A DNA stretch of 64,000 nt from Isoetes taiwanensis (lineage: Eukaryota; Streptophyta; Lycopodiopsida; Isoetales; Isoetaceae). Positions within the stretch are counted from its first letter, which is position 1. Every line of letters starts with the position of its first letter. The translations under genes were made by a program, and so were the position numbers. Below the pieces are notes generated by a model. It made no database searches, was not told where the DNA came from, and was given only the letters and a program-made list of their open reading frames with translations. The DNA lies in the NCBI GenBank assembly GCA_021234155.1, contig JAJEKV010000074.1, positions 2,632,082 to 2,696,081 on the forward strand, written 5' to 3'. This document shows positions 1-10,722 of the stretch, one piece after another.

Positions 1-40
1 TTTTGTTTTATTTAGCTTGCTATTTTCTTTCTTGTATCAC

Positions 41-110
41 GGGTGGCTCAAAGGGGCTTAGCAAGCAAGTGGCCTTGAAAGCGGGGTTCAATTCCTGCCT
101 CGATCATGAA
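41..110 (+). repeat. tRNA-related (SINE-like) sequence
   Basis: A box-B-like GGTTCAATTCC lies at 85-95 and a box-A-like TGGCTCAAAGG at 44-54, the spacing of an RNA polymerase III internal promoter. No complete tRNA cloverleaf is apparent, so a SINE head or tRNA relic is the likelier reading. The 3' limit is not visible. Confidence 0.35.
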
Positions 111-391
111 ACCACATACCACTTCTTCTTCCCTCTTTTTTAATTTGTATCCATCCTCGGGGCGCATCCTCGGGTATTCCGGTTCGGTCCGCCCTCTCTC
201 TCTCTACGTTATGTAAACCCTCGAACCTGGCGTTAAGGGCGATAACGCCTGGCCTCCTCGGGATTCTTGGCAAAAAATTCTCGGGCCATGTGGCCATGGC
301 CAAAATGGCTCCGGGCGTAGCCACAAGACACCTACCCCATTTTATGTCCCCCTTTTTTTTTTTCCAAGAACCCTCGAGCCCAGCGTTATCT

Positions 392-534
392 ACACCTTAT
401 TATTGTTTGGTTCACTAATATTTGTTTATATGTTTGCATGTAACACCACCTTATTATTGTTTGGTTTACAAATATTGTAGACATGTTTGCTTCCTTACTA
501 TTGTTTGGTTCACAAATATTGTTTACATGTTTGC
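392..534. repeat. Tandem repeat, three ~50-bp units
   Basis: Three imperfect units begin near 392, 446 and 492. Each contains TTATTGTTTGGTT, CAAATATTG and ACATGTTTGC-like words. A simple local duplication with no coding content. Confidence 0.7.
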
Positions 535-540
535 AAAGAT

Positions 541-2115
541 GAGCGATGCCAAGCATCAATTGTATGTCTATATTATATGTCTGTCTACACTATAGTGTAT
601 TTGCCATTGGTCCGCAAGGAAAATGCAAATGCGTAACATTCCCGTTTGTCTACTTATTTAAACTACAGATAATCCTCAACCTGAATTAATATCAGTAATT
701 TTTTTTTTTAAGTTTGAATTGAATTGGGACATCTACAATCACCTACTAATGAATCTAAGAATAATAAAATGTCGAAGCCTGATAAAGGTCTTGTTGGGAT
801 TGAGATTTATACTACATATTAACAAAGGCAATATCAATCTGGATATCTCATTCGAAACTTCCAACACAATGCATGGAATAAACACAAGCCACAATTATAA
901 TATTTTAAGAAAACACATTTCTATGGCAAAGGTTGATAAACATTTTAAGAGCATCTTTTAGAATTTCACATCTCTGATGCATGCACGAAACTAAGATCGC
1001 CACATATACATCCCGTCTGGAACCACTTTTCACAATGTGGGCATGTGTTCTCCTACAATCTGACAGGGCCTTGGCATTGGAAGACCACTTACATCAATAT
1101 TACAGTTTTGAGCCAGACAACTAATTAAGACTTCTTTCGTACAGCTAGGATGTGCTTCCTGCAATACACAATGACTAAGCATGGGTCATTGACCATTAAG
1201 GCATAACAATAGCCATGTGTGATGTGATTCTGCTTATGACTATAGCCTTTGTAAAAACTTTGAAGGACTTTACAACCAACAAAAGGATAAAAGATTCGGG
1301 AAACACACAAGCACTAAAAACTAACACATGCCTTGAAAGCTCAATGCTGAAAGATAGACATGCATAAGTAGGAGTGCCACAGTTTGTGAAACATGTGGTG
1401 TGGTTAAGAAAACGTTTGAGAAGTCTAGTTATGATTCCATTGCTGCAATGGCAATAAATATGCGCATGTTATACGCCACAGCAGCCTCGAAACTATGTTC
1501 TTCTTCATATGCACAACATAAAAAATGTAGTTCGGTCTTTAAAAATCTCTTAGGTAATCCTTCGGGGCATAATGGGGATGCACCCTTAGAAGAGAACCAA
1601 CCTTAATTTGAAAGGAACATAATAGGAGAAAGCACAATATATGTATAGCATTCCTTTTAGAATAGAATCTCGTGATCTTGCTCAAAGCTCCTCCAGAGTT
1701 AGAACATTGATCTTGCAAATCTCAAAAACTGTCGACAAATAACCTGCATTTCCATGGGTTGCTATAACATCAGAACATAAGAAGGTAGTTTTGAAAATGC
1801 AGTACAAAGTCCCTCTACAAGAACTGGTGTAAAGGAATTGCCAATCTCAATTTTGATAAGACGACGAGATGTCCATCTGCAAAAGTTTGTTATCTGCTCC
1901 ATAAGACTTCTGCTATTCTAATGTTAATCCCAACAATGATTGCATTGCTTTGGCTTATGTCCAAATGATATGAAGGGATTTGTTAAAATATCCAACCCGT
2001 TCATCCATGTTACAGGTGCTCCCAAGGATATAGCCGGAATCAGACCTTTGACGGACGTCCATGAGCATGGGGGTACTGTTAGTTGCAATTGTCGGGCAGT
2101 GTAATGGGCCATGTT
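541..2115. other. No recognisable feature
   Basis: AT-rich DNA with only short open frames and no family signature. Some minus-strand translations between 1700 and 2110 faintly resemble decayed plant repeat-protein coding sequence, but not well enough to name. Confidence 0.5.
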
Positions 2116-2203
2116 GACTATAATCAGTCTATGGTGACGGAATGCGGAATGAGAGACAAAGATTTGCTAATATTAATACCCCTAGCGACCCATTATCCGT
2201 CTC
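2116..2203. repeat. Terminal segments A and inverted B of a dispersed repeat
   Basis: Segment A (2116-2158, containing GTCTATGGTGAC and GGAATGAGAGAC) recurs at 20221-20255. Segment B (2162-2203, ending CATTATCCGTCTC) recurs as its reverse complement at 20251-20292. B therefore sits in opposite orientation at the two sides of the 2.5-19.8 kb element, as the terminal inverted repeat of a smaller non-autonomous element would. Confidence 0.6.
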
Positions 2204-2499
2204 TTATATCCTGCTTACAAAGTGTGCATGTAAGGCAAAAGTTTTGCCCAACGGATGTGTGGTGAGTTGGTATAGGCCTAGTAATGCCAAAATAAATGTG
2301 CATTTGGTCATGGGTTCAAACCTTGCCAATGTATGTTTATCTTTGAGAGTTGGTTATTGGGGTTATACGATGATGATCCCCGACGTGGTAGAACTTAAAA
2401 GCCTATACGTGTCCTCCACTTTGGCTGCCGCAAAGGCAGTGGGATAAGCTAGCTAGTCTGTACAAGATTAGTCTAGTATGGATCTTAAACAAAGTAATA
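2204..2499 (+). repeat. Dispersed repeat S, copy 1 (tRNA-like boxes)
   Basis: A ~295-bp unit found again at 19920-20212 with about 11 differences by eye, same strand. It contains box-A-like GGTGAGTTGG (2261-2270) and box-B-like GGGTTCAAACC (2312-2322) about 40 bp apart, and ends in AGTAATAAAAAAACA. This suggests a tRNA-derived SINE. Alternatively it is the body of the repeat whose ends are segments A and B. Confidence 0.6.
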
Positions 2500-2526
2500 A
2501 AAAAACAATGGGACTATGGTAGGTGG

Positions 2527-2554
2527 AACCATCATTCAATTAAATTGGGATTAT
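2527..2554 (+). repeat. Left terminal inverted repeat of element 1
   Basis: 28 bp starting AACCATCAT and ending GGGATTAT; it matches the reverse complement of 19816-19843 at 27 positions. It contains the near-palindrome CAATTAAATTG, but the unlike flanks show the match is truly inverted. Confidence 0.65.
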
Positions 2555-2729
2555 TATGTCTTAATTTTGGGACAAATTTCATATTGCATGTTTTTAGTAG
2601 CATATTCAAATTCACACATTTCACCTCAAAATTATGAATACGTAATATCATATTATTTACAAAATAGTCAATATTTCACAATATAGCACCATATCATAAA
2701 AACGTGATAACAAAAATTTACATAATTAT

Positions 2730-5580
2730 TCAACTTTCTTCAAGCACCCCCAATGATATCACAGCCTTCTTCCTGACATCCTGAGGTATTGTAATTCTTG
2801 CATTTCTAGTTGGAATAGTGTTTGGAGTCCATGAGTACAAAACACTTTCATAGTCTAGCCAAAGATCAGGATCACTCGGATTTCTCCTCCATCTCTTTGT
2901 CCAACAATCTGAGTACCTTTCTTTATCCAATACGTTGGTCAACTGATGCACTTGACACCACCATTCCACCCGCAGATGGTTGAAGTTAATATTACCTTCT
3001 TCTTTGCAAATATCAGAGATAGTGAACCCCAACCACACTGGATATGTATCTAAATCTGCTGGCTTTACTACCACAAATTGGTGGCATTCCAAGTCAGTGG
3101 AAGGTTCATAAGCATCCATGCCTAGAAACTTTGGCCTATTGTTTTTAGGACCAACATAGTGTTTGTCAGAAGGAGAAGGAGCATATTGCTTGCGAAATGC
3201 TACTTTACAAAGTGTCATCAACATCCTCGGACTGCTAAGGTCTTCCACCTAGTTTTAGGCAACCACCCTTCTTTCAATTCATCCGAGGATGTGTCTATCT
3301 CCCCAACAAAGTTAATCACCTTCTTCCAAGAAAGCCACCAAGGCACGGTTGGTGTCATCCGGATTGGTTTGCCAATGCTTTATATAGTCCCGATTTCCTT
3401 CCTTAGTCAATCCCAATTGCTTCACTTCTTTAGTAGGTTTTAGAGCTTTTGGTTGACCTGGAGGTATCATAGGCTTGCCATTCTCATCTCTACGCCATAT
3501 TTCCTCCCCTCCTCTCCACTCATCCTCTGAAGGTCTCATCTTCCATTGGAAGATTAGAATCCCATCTCTCACCCAAAAAGTGAACTGCAGAGGCCTGAAA
3601 TGACCTTCAAGATCCAATGTATAACCATCCACAAAGCTCTTCCAATCGGGCACTTCTTCTATGAGAGAAGCTATAGGGTTTGGAGTAGTGCATTCATGCA
3701 AGATTTCCATTAGCCTAGGAAAGTTGGTCACTGTCTGCTGCTTCAGTATACAACTATATTTGCCAAATAATGCATCCACATTCTCATCGGTATGCCCGGG
3801 CATAAGAAACCCTAAATTAACTCTTTCAAATATCCCCACAGCTGTTAAGTAGGATAGGAAAGAAAACATCCACATGTTCTTATTTTGGCCAGCACAATTA
3901 TCAAGTTGCAAGAGAAACCTTTTGGGTAGATCTTGAGATCTAGTACGTGAAGTTGAAGCTCCAACATGTTCATTAGACCCATGCTTCCTAAACCTTGCCT
4001 TGCTGAACTTTTCAATATTGTTAGGGTTTGCATCTAACAATACTCTATGTAGTGCCTGGCTAGCTGTAGGGTCCTGGAGGCGACCATTGTATCCATTTTC
4101 ATAGTTTCTCAAACACCTCATGATACTCCCAATATGAAAATCTGGACCATCACTCCACAACTCCAAACTAAAATGGCCATAGTAGGTTTGAGTCTGCCCA
4201 TGCAAGATTGCCCCAGTCATTGAGATCTGTAAAGGGTATGATCTTCCACATGACTTTGGTATGTACTTGAATTGTGGAAGACAAGTCTTTTGCTGGTCCA
4301 TCTTGTCATGTATAATACATAATTCCAATGCAGATAATGTCCTCCACATCCAATAACATTATCTACATGATAGTTGGTCAGTCATATGGTCCTTCATATG
4401 CTCCCTTATCCTAGCCCTTTGACTAGGTTGCACAGTCTTATCAAGAGTCTCCTTTAACTTAGCACATAAATTGCACTTTGCAAAGTTGTTTGAAGTTGCT
4501 ATGGTGACATGATTGAAATGCTTCTTCCATAACCTACTAAAGCTAGGTTGGGATATTGGAAGAATTCCCAATTCTCGAAGTAGGGAATTCATTTCTTCCA
4601 AAATACTCTTTTGAGTACAATGTGATGGCAACCTTTTCTCAACAACTGCTCTTCCCTTTTCATCCCTTCTGCTTTTGTGTGGCATAGACTCTGCATTGAA
4701 ATCAATATATTTTTCAAATATCTCCCCGGCACCAAGGTCCTAAATTGTTGGTCTCAACAAACCATTATTTCCATGTAAAGCAATCCTGTTTCCCTTTGCC
4801 TGTTTTTTTTGCCAATTATGCCATGAAGAAGTTGGAATTGCATGGATAGTCTGCCATGCTTTTGCACATATCCATTTGCCTAGCAAAGGATATCTTGTTC
4901 TGTTTGGGTTTCTTTCATCCTGAAGTGCATGCTCGAAGATTGTGTACATGTAGGTCCTCCTCTCATCAACAGTGTACTCTTGAAAAGTGGCTCTTGCTTC
5001 CACCAATTGTTCTATTGTAAAGAATTGCATACAAGCACTCCAACAACAATTTGAGCCCCTAACCTTCACCATTGTCTCACGTTTGGTGTCACTAATCAAC
5101 TTGGCTCTTTTGCTAGGATAATGTCTGGCAACTGATACTTCTCCCCTTTTGCCTAGGTTTAGAGTTCCAACTGCCAATGGATCAATATCAAGACAATCAT
5201 TGTCCCCAACAACCTCAGGCTCTGGAAAAATATAATCCTCCACAAATTGAACACTACTTATAGGCCATGCCATGATGCAAGGAACCTCCAATTGCTTGAC
5301 ACAACCAAAACATTCCTTGTCACCCAACCTTTCCAGTTGTCTTCCAACATCGAAATTGCAATACCAATATTGTCTTCCCCTAGCTTTCATCATTAACAGC
5401 TTGACCAGGATCTGCTAGCACAATGACTCCTTGGCCTACTATTTCCTTGTTGCACTTGTGCATGATTCTCACCTTTTTGTTCCTACATTGCACCCTACTA
5501 TAGAGGACTAATTGTTTTTCTTCAACATTCTTGCTAGGAGTTGGTTTTTCATTGATATTGCTCTTTTCAATATGTTGCAT
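2730..5580 (-). pseudogene. DUF7869-like DDE transposase gene, decayed
   Basis: Reading right to left, one frame runs from 5393 to 3312, broken only by TAG at 4740-4742 and TAA at 4359-4361. The N-terminal part (5380-5580) is in a shifted frame. The region 3249-3311 is frame-shifted or a short intron, and the C-terminal part is 2730-3248. Visible blocks are CWSACMQFF and YPLLGKWICAKAW in the N-terminal half, a CNLCAKL cysteine pair, then the family core DKMDQQKT, LQLDNCAGQNKNMW and GFLMPGHTDENVDALFG. The Asp/Asn/His blocks suit an RNase-H-like DDE catalytic core. The C-terminal stretch with PVWLGF and VEWW resembles a chromatin-reader-like barrel. The N-terminus ending IMAWP weakly recalls DUF8039. 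It is divergent to the ParB gene. The family name is recognition only; the transposase role is inferred. Confidence 0.7.
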
Positions 5581-6107
5581 ACCATCTTGAGTTGGAGAGG
5601 CACCATTGACCTAGGCAAATTGCACCCTTTTTAGTCAATGAGTAGGAAAACATTATTAGATGTTTGGTTTCGGCAATTCCTAACTTCCGCCTTTTGTTCT
5701 GTAGCATCTGTAGCAGAGGACATCGGAGGCTCAGAATTAAAACCAAAAGCAGAGGACTAAGGTCTGCGAATCCAAAAGCCTCGGAATTAAAACCAAAAGC
5801 AAAGTCCTCCGTTCTTCGAATCCTTCCAGCCTCAGAACTCAAGGTTAGTTTTTATTTAGTTTTAAGCTGCATCTCAATGGCAGCTTTAATCCAAGAAGAC
5901 AAGCTTTTGCATTTGCTCGAGGCAGAGGAAGCAGATGATGTTTATGAAAACCAGAATAGTTTTTTATAAACTTCATCCGCTTTTTTGTTTCGAAAAATTC
6001 TTGAGTTTCTCTTCCTAAATTAATCATGCTATTGCATGCAAGTTTCTATTATGAATAAGTGTAGTAGAAAGCATTAGAAAAATCTGAAAGATAGTATTTG
6101 AAATACG

Positions 6108-6426
6108 CTAAGCGTGTTTCATGCTAACCTTAGCCTTCAACATGAATACTGCCTTTGCGTGCATTCGCAGAGAGGGGAGAAAAAGCATGCAGATAGATAA
6201 GTAAATAGATAAAGGCCGCCTTTTATCTATTTACTTATCTATCCTGCATGTTTTTTTCTCTCTCTCTCTCTTGAATGCACGAGCTTGTATAGTTTTTCCT
6301 ATATAGCGGCTTTACACACGAAAGGCAAACAATTTATCCCTAGTTTCAACTTTTAAGCTAAACACGCGGGCGTGTCTCTTAGTTTCTAAGTTTATAAATA
6401 AATAAATATAACACGCCGGTGTGAAT
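6108..6426. repeat. Three CACGC-type palindromes upstream of the ParB gene
   Basis: ACGCTAAGCGT near 6108, ACACGCGGGCGTGT near 6361 and ACACGCCGGTGTGA near 6412 are relatives of the CACGCCNGGCGTG palindrome that fills the introns of the ParB gene downstream. Confidence 0.55.
6159..6282. repeat. Long foldback (MITE-like or small-RNA precursor-like)
   Basis: The arms meet at 6216/6217 (AAAGGC|GCCTTTT). The left arm runs back through GATAGATAAGTAAATAGATA and AGAAAAAGCATGC to CGTGCATTC; the right arm mirrors it to GAATGCACG. There are two single-base bulges in the inner 30 bp and a CT-repeat expansion further out. A transcript would form a stem of about 55 bp with almost no loop. Confidence 0.75.
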
Positions 6427-7173
6427 CATCGACATTCTCCACTTCCTATTGATAGATGCCAAGTTACATTAATCACCCTAAGGTGACGAAGATGCATTGG
6501 AATTACATTTGGGCCAGCAATCACACAACCCAACTCCGATTTCGCTCCAATCTCCAACCGGGTTGAACCGCATGGCCGAGCACCAACCGACCGAGCACCG
6601 GTCTTTGCAACCCCCGAGTACTTGGATCAAGTAATGATGATGGCAGCAGAGCCTTGTGGCAATGATAGATCCGGGCTCGAGTCCCTTGCAATCGCACCCG
6701 AGGCTGGCCCTCTTATCTAATCACTTCGAGAATGCAGTACATGCATTGATCGAGAGTGAATCTCGCATCCATCAGCCTCGAGATTCAAAATGAGGAGTCA
6801 AGGCTTTTAGTGGTTAGCCTCTATGACCGGATGCCCCAACACGAACCACTACCACAAAGCGTGATAATGATGCAATGGAGATGGCTCAACCAATGGAGCA
6901 GGAGATGGAGCAGAGGAGGAGCAGGCAGGAGGAGGAGCAGGAGGTGGAGGTGGAGCAAAGTGGGAGGTGGAGCTAGAGCCCGGTGTTTTTGCTGGATTTT
7001 ACCGGAAAGAATTCACTATGCCCTCGCAATGGAAATGGGAGATCGATAGCCCAAATACTCAAGAGACCGGGCTTGAAACAAATAGGTCCGGATTTTGTCT
7101 GGTTTATCCAGTTTATCCAGATTATATACAATTGTAAACTTTTTCCAATGAATACAACAAATTTTGTCTACTT

Positions 7174-7435
7174 CTATATTTCTACAATGTAGTACATGTT
7201 ACATACCTTTTTTAAGCAGTTTCTTGGCCATGCAACAAATGTTCCTACACTTTCTCCAACCGTATCCCCACCGGGGTGTCTGCGAGGTAAAGCTTCATCC
7301 ATAGCGCAGCAGTTAATCACTATAACTAGGACATACTTATCCCCGAGTGGAATTCCATGACAGTTTGCAGTCGGATCGATGGAGTCGATCTTGCATAATC
7401 CTACTTTCCTTTTCTGATTTGTAGTTAACATGAAA
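7174..7435 (-). pseudogene. DUF8039-like transposon protein fragment
   Basis: The minus-strand frame carries KIDSIDPTANCHGIPLGDKY, then EALPRRHPGGDTVGESVGTF followed by VAWP. This order (start-of-strand DP, HG.PLG, LPRP, a V..A/ES-G...AWP end) is the domain recurring in plant En/Spm-associated and Ulp1-associated transposon proteins. Neither a start codon nor a catalytic domain adjoins it. It may be an orphan exon of element 1 or a relic of another transposon; a similar AWP-ending segment occurs in the N-terminal part of the DUF7869 gene. Confidence 0.55.
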
Positions 7436-8027
7436 GATTCATCTTCGACACTGCAGACAATTGCCTATTCAGGCACCTTTATTGGAAATTATTGTACAAG
7501 CTATAGGAATGAGATGCTTACCAGAATTCTGTAGCCATTCTTGAGAAGCCGATTCGAGTTCTCGAAATCACAGGCGCTATGGAAACGCAGGCGGTCGGGA
7601 AAAATTCGAGTTACAAGAAAGCTTAGGTTAATTACATTTTGGCGGGATACATTTTGGGTAGATTGATTTTTAAAAACTTAATAAAAGAAGTCGGCGGACG
7701 GGTCTTCGTCATTATTATTTGTATGTGTCAAGAATATTTCGAAACTGCATTTTATGTTTTCTTGAAATTCAAATTTCTCTCGTGCAGGTAGAAAACGCTA
7801 TTTCTCATACAGGTAGAAAAAGTTATTTCTTCGAGCAGCTCGAGCGCGTATCCGAGCGACCTTCCGACTCTGTTACTAGGCGACTCCGGAGATGTCTTCT
7901 AAAACGAATCGAGGTCGAGGCGGACGGGGCAGAGGAAACGGTGGAAGAGGAATCTCAAAACCCGGCACTTCTCAAGTTTTAGAGGACGTTGATCAGAATA
8001 CACAGAATACACAGAACCCTATTCAAG

Positions 8028-8457
8028 GTATTTAATTTGCCACAGAATACACACTGTGTGGAGAGTATTATGCTTGCATGAATTTGAGATATTTCCTTGC
8101 CTTCAGTTAATAAGCTTTGCATGAGTTTGAGTTATTATGCTTACCATCAGTTAATGCTCTGATTGTCCATTTTGTAGAACATAATTTTGCTCTGTTTTAT
8201 AGAATATAGCAGTGTTAGACAGTTGGAGATAGCAATGTTCAATGAGATTAAATAGTGTGAAATATGGATTCATAAAGGGTATGTAGCTTAAAATGTGGAT
8301 GCAAACTAATTTAGTTTCAAATTCACGCATAGCATGGTCAATAATAGGAGCTACCAACACGCCAATCGTGAATTGTACTAATTTAGGTTTAAATGCACGC
8401 CAAGCGTGATCTCTTGTTCTGAAAAGTACTCTAAAAAATGTTCATCTTCTTTTGCAG
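8028..8457 (+). other. Intron 1 of the element 1 ParB gene, with two palindromes
   Basis: The GT-AG boundaries AAG|GTATTT and TTTTGCAG|TG preserve the reading frame. ACACGCCAATCGTG (near 8357) and GCACGCCAAGCGTG (near 8393) belong to the CACGCCNGGCGTG palindrome family. Confidence 0.75.
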
Positions 8458-9640
8458 TGCCCAAGAGGAAGAAAACCACTAATAATTCGGGGTGTATTCC
8501 TGCCAAGAAAGCAAGGGTAGACGACCCAGATGCAGTACCATATGATCTCACCTTAGATGATGAAGGGCCGATTCTTATAGCAACCACTGACCCTGCCTGC
8601 CCTGAAGAGGAAATGGACGAGGGTGCCGAGTGGTACGTTGACCTTGCCAAGACAAATGGCAAGCTCGACTTAACTCTCTTCTCGAGGAAAAAGGAAGCAG
8701 ACAAGATGACCAAACAAGGGATCCTAATCTCTTGTGAGGAAGAGGACGACACCAACTGCAAATTGCTCTTGGAGATTACACATAAGCAAAAGAAAGATCT
8801 GCTCAGACTTACTCACTCAATCAGTAGAGCTATCGCATACAAGGATACGTTCATGAAGACAGATGTGAACGGTGAGACATGTTTTAAGTATGGTTGGCCA
8901 ACCAATGTAGCGATTCACGCCAATATCTATTTGCTAAGGGGTTACAGCCAGCGTGAGGCATGTTCACTAAACCGACACCAAGTCACTATTTGCGGCAAGT
9001 TAGGGAATTAGCTGACTTGAAAGCTTCTTGGAGGGTCCTAGATCTAGGGAAGGATGTTCAACCTGCAGTTGTCGAAGGCATGGAGGCTTCTGTTTTTGAG
9101 AATGAAGCGGACAGGGTGACGCAGCTAGAGGCCATGAACAAGCTGAATAAGTATGCTGACCATTATCCATTGGGTCTTAAGGAAAGTTTTGCGATCTATG
9201 TGAAGTCCCTCATCCGTTCACCAAGCTCCATTTATGTTAGCAGAAGATATGATCCAGCACATGCCATGGAGATTGTTCGAGCATGATTAGTAATCCAGGT
9301 CAAATGCCTATGCCAAATGGATGTGTTACCTTGGGATATGATCTCAACAAGCTTTCTTTGATGGATCTAACGTCGAGGAGCTATTATTAAATGATGATAT
9401 TAAATTCTTCATCATCGACGGGCAGTATTCCGTTGAGGCACAAAAGGCCCTCATCAGGCAGGCAGAACAAACAGGCCAAACCATGTTCTACAATCACTAT
9501 GCGTATAGGAGGTGTCGTCTCTTGGATGGCAATACTTCACCTGCAGATTTGGCTGAGATTAGTGCAACTTTGAATGAAATGGGGAAGACATTTCTATACA
9601 AAAGGTAATTGACTGCATTAGGATGTTAGCACTTTAATAT

Positions 9641-9936
9641 TCACGCCAGGCGTTCATTCAAATGAAACCAATTCACGCCAGGCGTGATTTCAAATGAAAC
9701 CAAATCACGCCAGGCATGCTTTCAAATCAAACCAATTCACGCCAGCGTGAAATGTTAAAAACATGCCCGGCGGAATTGATTTGATTTGAAAGCACGCTGG
9801 CGTGATTTGGTTTCATTTGAAATCACGCATGAATTCAACTGATTCGAAAGCACGCCTGGCGTGAATTCTACCGATTCTAAAGCACGCCCGCCGTGAATTG
9901 CATTGGTATTTAATTCATTTCACGCCAGGCGTGCTT
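9641..9936. repeat. Cluster of ten CACGCCNGGCGTG palindromes (intron 2)
   Basis: Copies begin near 9641, 9672, 9704, 9736, 9762, 9791, 9822, 9850, 9881 and 9919, about 31 bp apart, with spacers like TTTCAAATGAAACCAA. Copies left of about 9765 have the spacer in one orientation and those to the right in the other, so the cluster is itself a large inverted repeat. It lies in the intron whose donor is AAAAG|GTAATT at 9604/9605; the acceptor is probably near 10018. Confidence 0.85.
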
Positions 9937-10688
9937 TGAGGTTGATCTTTTCTATTGAAATCGCTACCCATGTGTTTCTTGTCTTCGACATCGATTCAAT
10001 GCCCGTAGACTTTGGCACCATACGGGAGCAAGCGCTACCACGCGGCCAACAACGATGGGTGGAATATGGTCGCCCATTACCCACCGCATTGCATGGGTCA
10101 AAGTCCGAGGCTTTCAAACCGGCGGAGATTTAACTCCGTCGCAGAACAATTATACGTGAGAAGAAGAAAACCGCAAGAAAATCAAAGAAAAAAGGTGGTG
10201 ATGACATTACAGATCCTTTTCCGAAGCTCATCTAGCGTGTCAGCCCAATAGACTCGTGATAAGATTGTGTTTTGTAAGGATGCAGTATGGCAAAAGTGGA
10301 ATGAATTTTGGGACGCTTTATGCACAAGGGAAGCTGCCGTATACTATGGGTAGGGTGCCTCCTGTTGATGTAAGCATCTTTGACTTGAATGTGACAGATG
10401 AGAAAGACTCGGGGGCTAGGCAACGGCTGAGACCATTTGGGTTTTAGACCAGTGCTTAAAGAAGGAAGTCTTATACAAGAAGAGTGCTTTCACTAAGGAT
10501 AGGATGTCCTTCATTGAGTGCTGCAGCCATGTGAAGGATGTACGTACAATGAAGTCAGCTGTAGGAGCTGAGTTACAAAGGCTATCGGGGGATGTGGCAT
10601 TATTTGAAATTGGATTGCTGGACAAATACAAGGTCAGTAATGATGACATCAAGAAGTTTGTATTCTGGTCAAAGGACTTCCTAAAGAA

Positions 10689-10722
10689 CTAGTAATGATG
10701 CCCAGCGTTGCTGGGCATAAGT
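10689..10722 (-). repeat. Helitron 3' terminus (minus strand)
   Basis: On the minus strand this reads AACTTATGCCCAGC..., a 19-nt hairpin, then CATCATTACTAG followed by T: a GC-rich hairpin about 7 nt from a terminal CTRR, as in canonical Helitrons. It matches the right terminus at nearly every position. Confidence 0.85.

Larger units (their letters stand above)
5581..7173. other. Spacer between divergent genes of element 1
   Basis: It holds a duplicated GAATTAAAACCAAAAGCA word (near 5733 and 5787), a 30-codon acidic plus-strand ORF at 5877-5969 (begins MAALIQEDKLLHLLEAEEAD, function unknown), a foldback at 6159-6282, three CACGC-type palindromes at 6108-6426, and a Glu/Arg-rich stretch around 6850-6990 with open frames but no recognised family. 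It probably contains promoters and 5' exons of the flanking genes, but none can be fixed. Confidence 0.4.
7892..10688 (+). pseudogene. ParB-like domain gene of element 1, 5' part
   Basis: Exon 1 is 7892-8027 (starts MSSKTNRGRGGRGRGNGG, an RGG-rich N-terminus; donor AAG|GTATTT). Exon 2 is 8458-9604 (acceptor TTTGCAG; joins in frame). Exon 2 has one-base frameshifts near 8958, 9283 and 9355. It encodes a basic KRKK stretch and then a ParB/Srx-like block: RRYDPAHAMEIVR and, after the shifts, FFIIDGQYSVEAQ, corresponding to the hhDGxHRxxEA signature with His-Arg replaced by Tyr-Ser. A further exon (about 10019-10688) includes VWQKWNEFWDALC and ends at the Helitron junction. In bacteria ParB folds bind DNA and hydrolyse CTP or act as nucleases; the role here is unknown. 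Continuation: 18525-19360. Confidence 0.7.

Noticed and set aside
5567-5842. Minus-strand frame upstream of the DUF7869 gene
   Set aside because: It has no family resemblance and overlaps a duplicated AAAACCAAAAGC word; probably non-coding.
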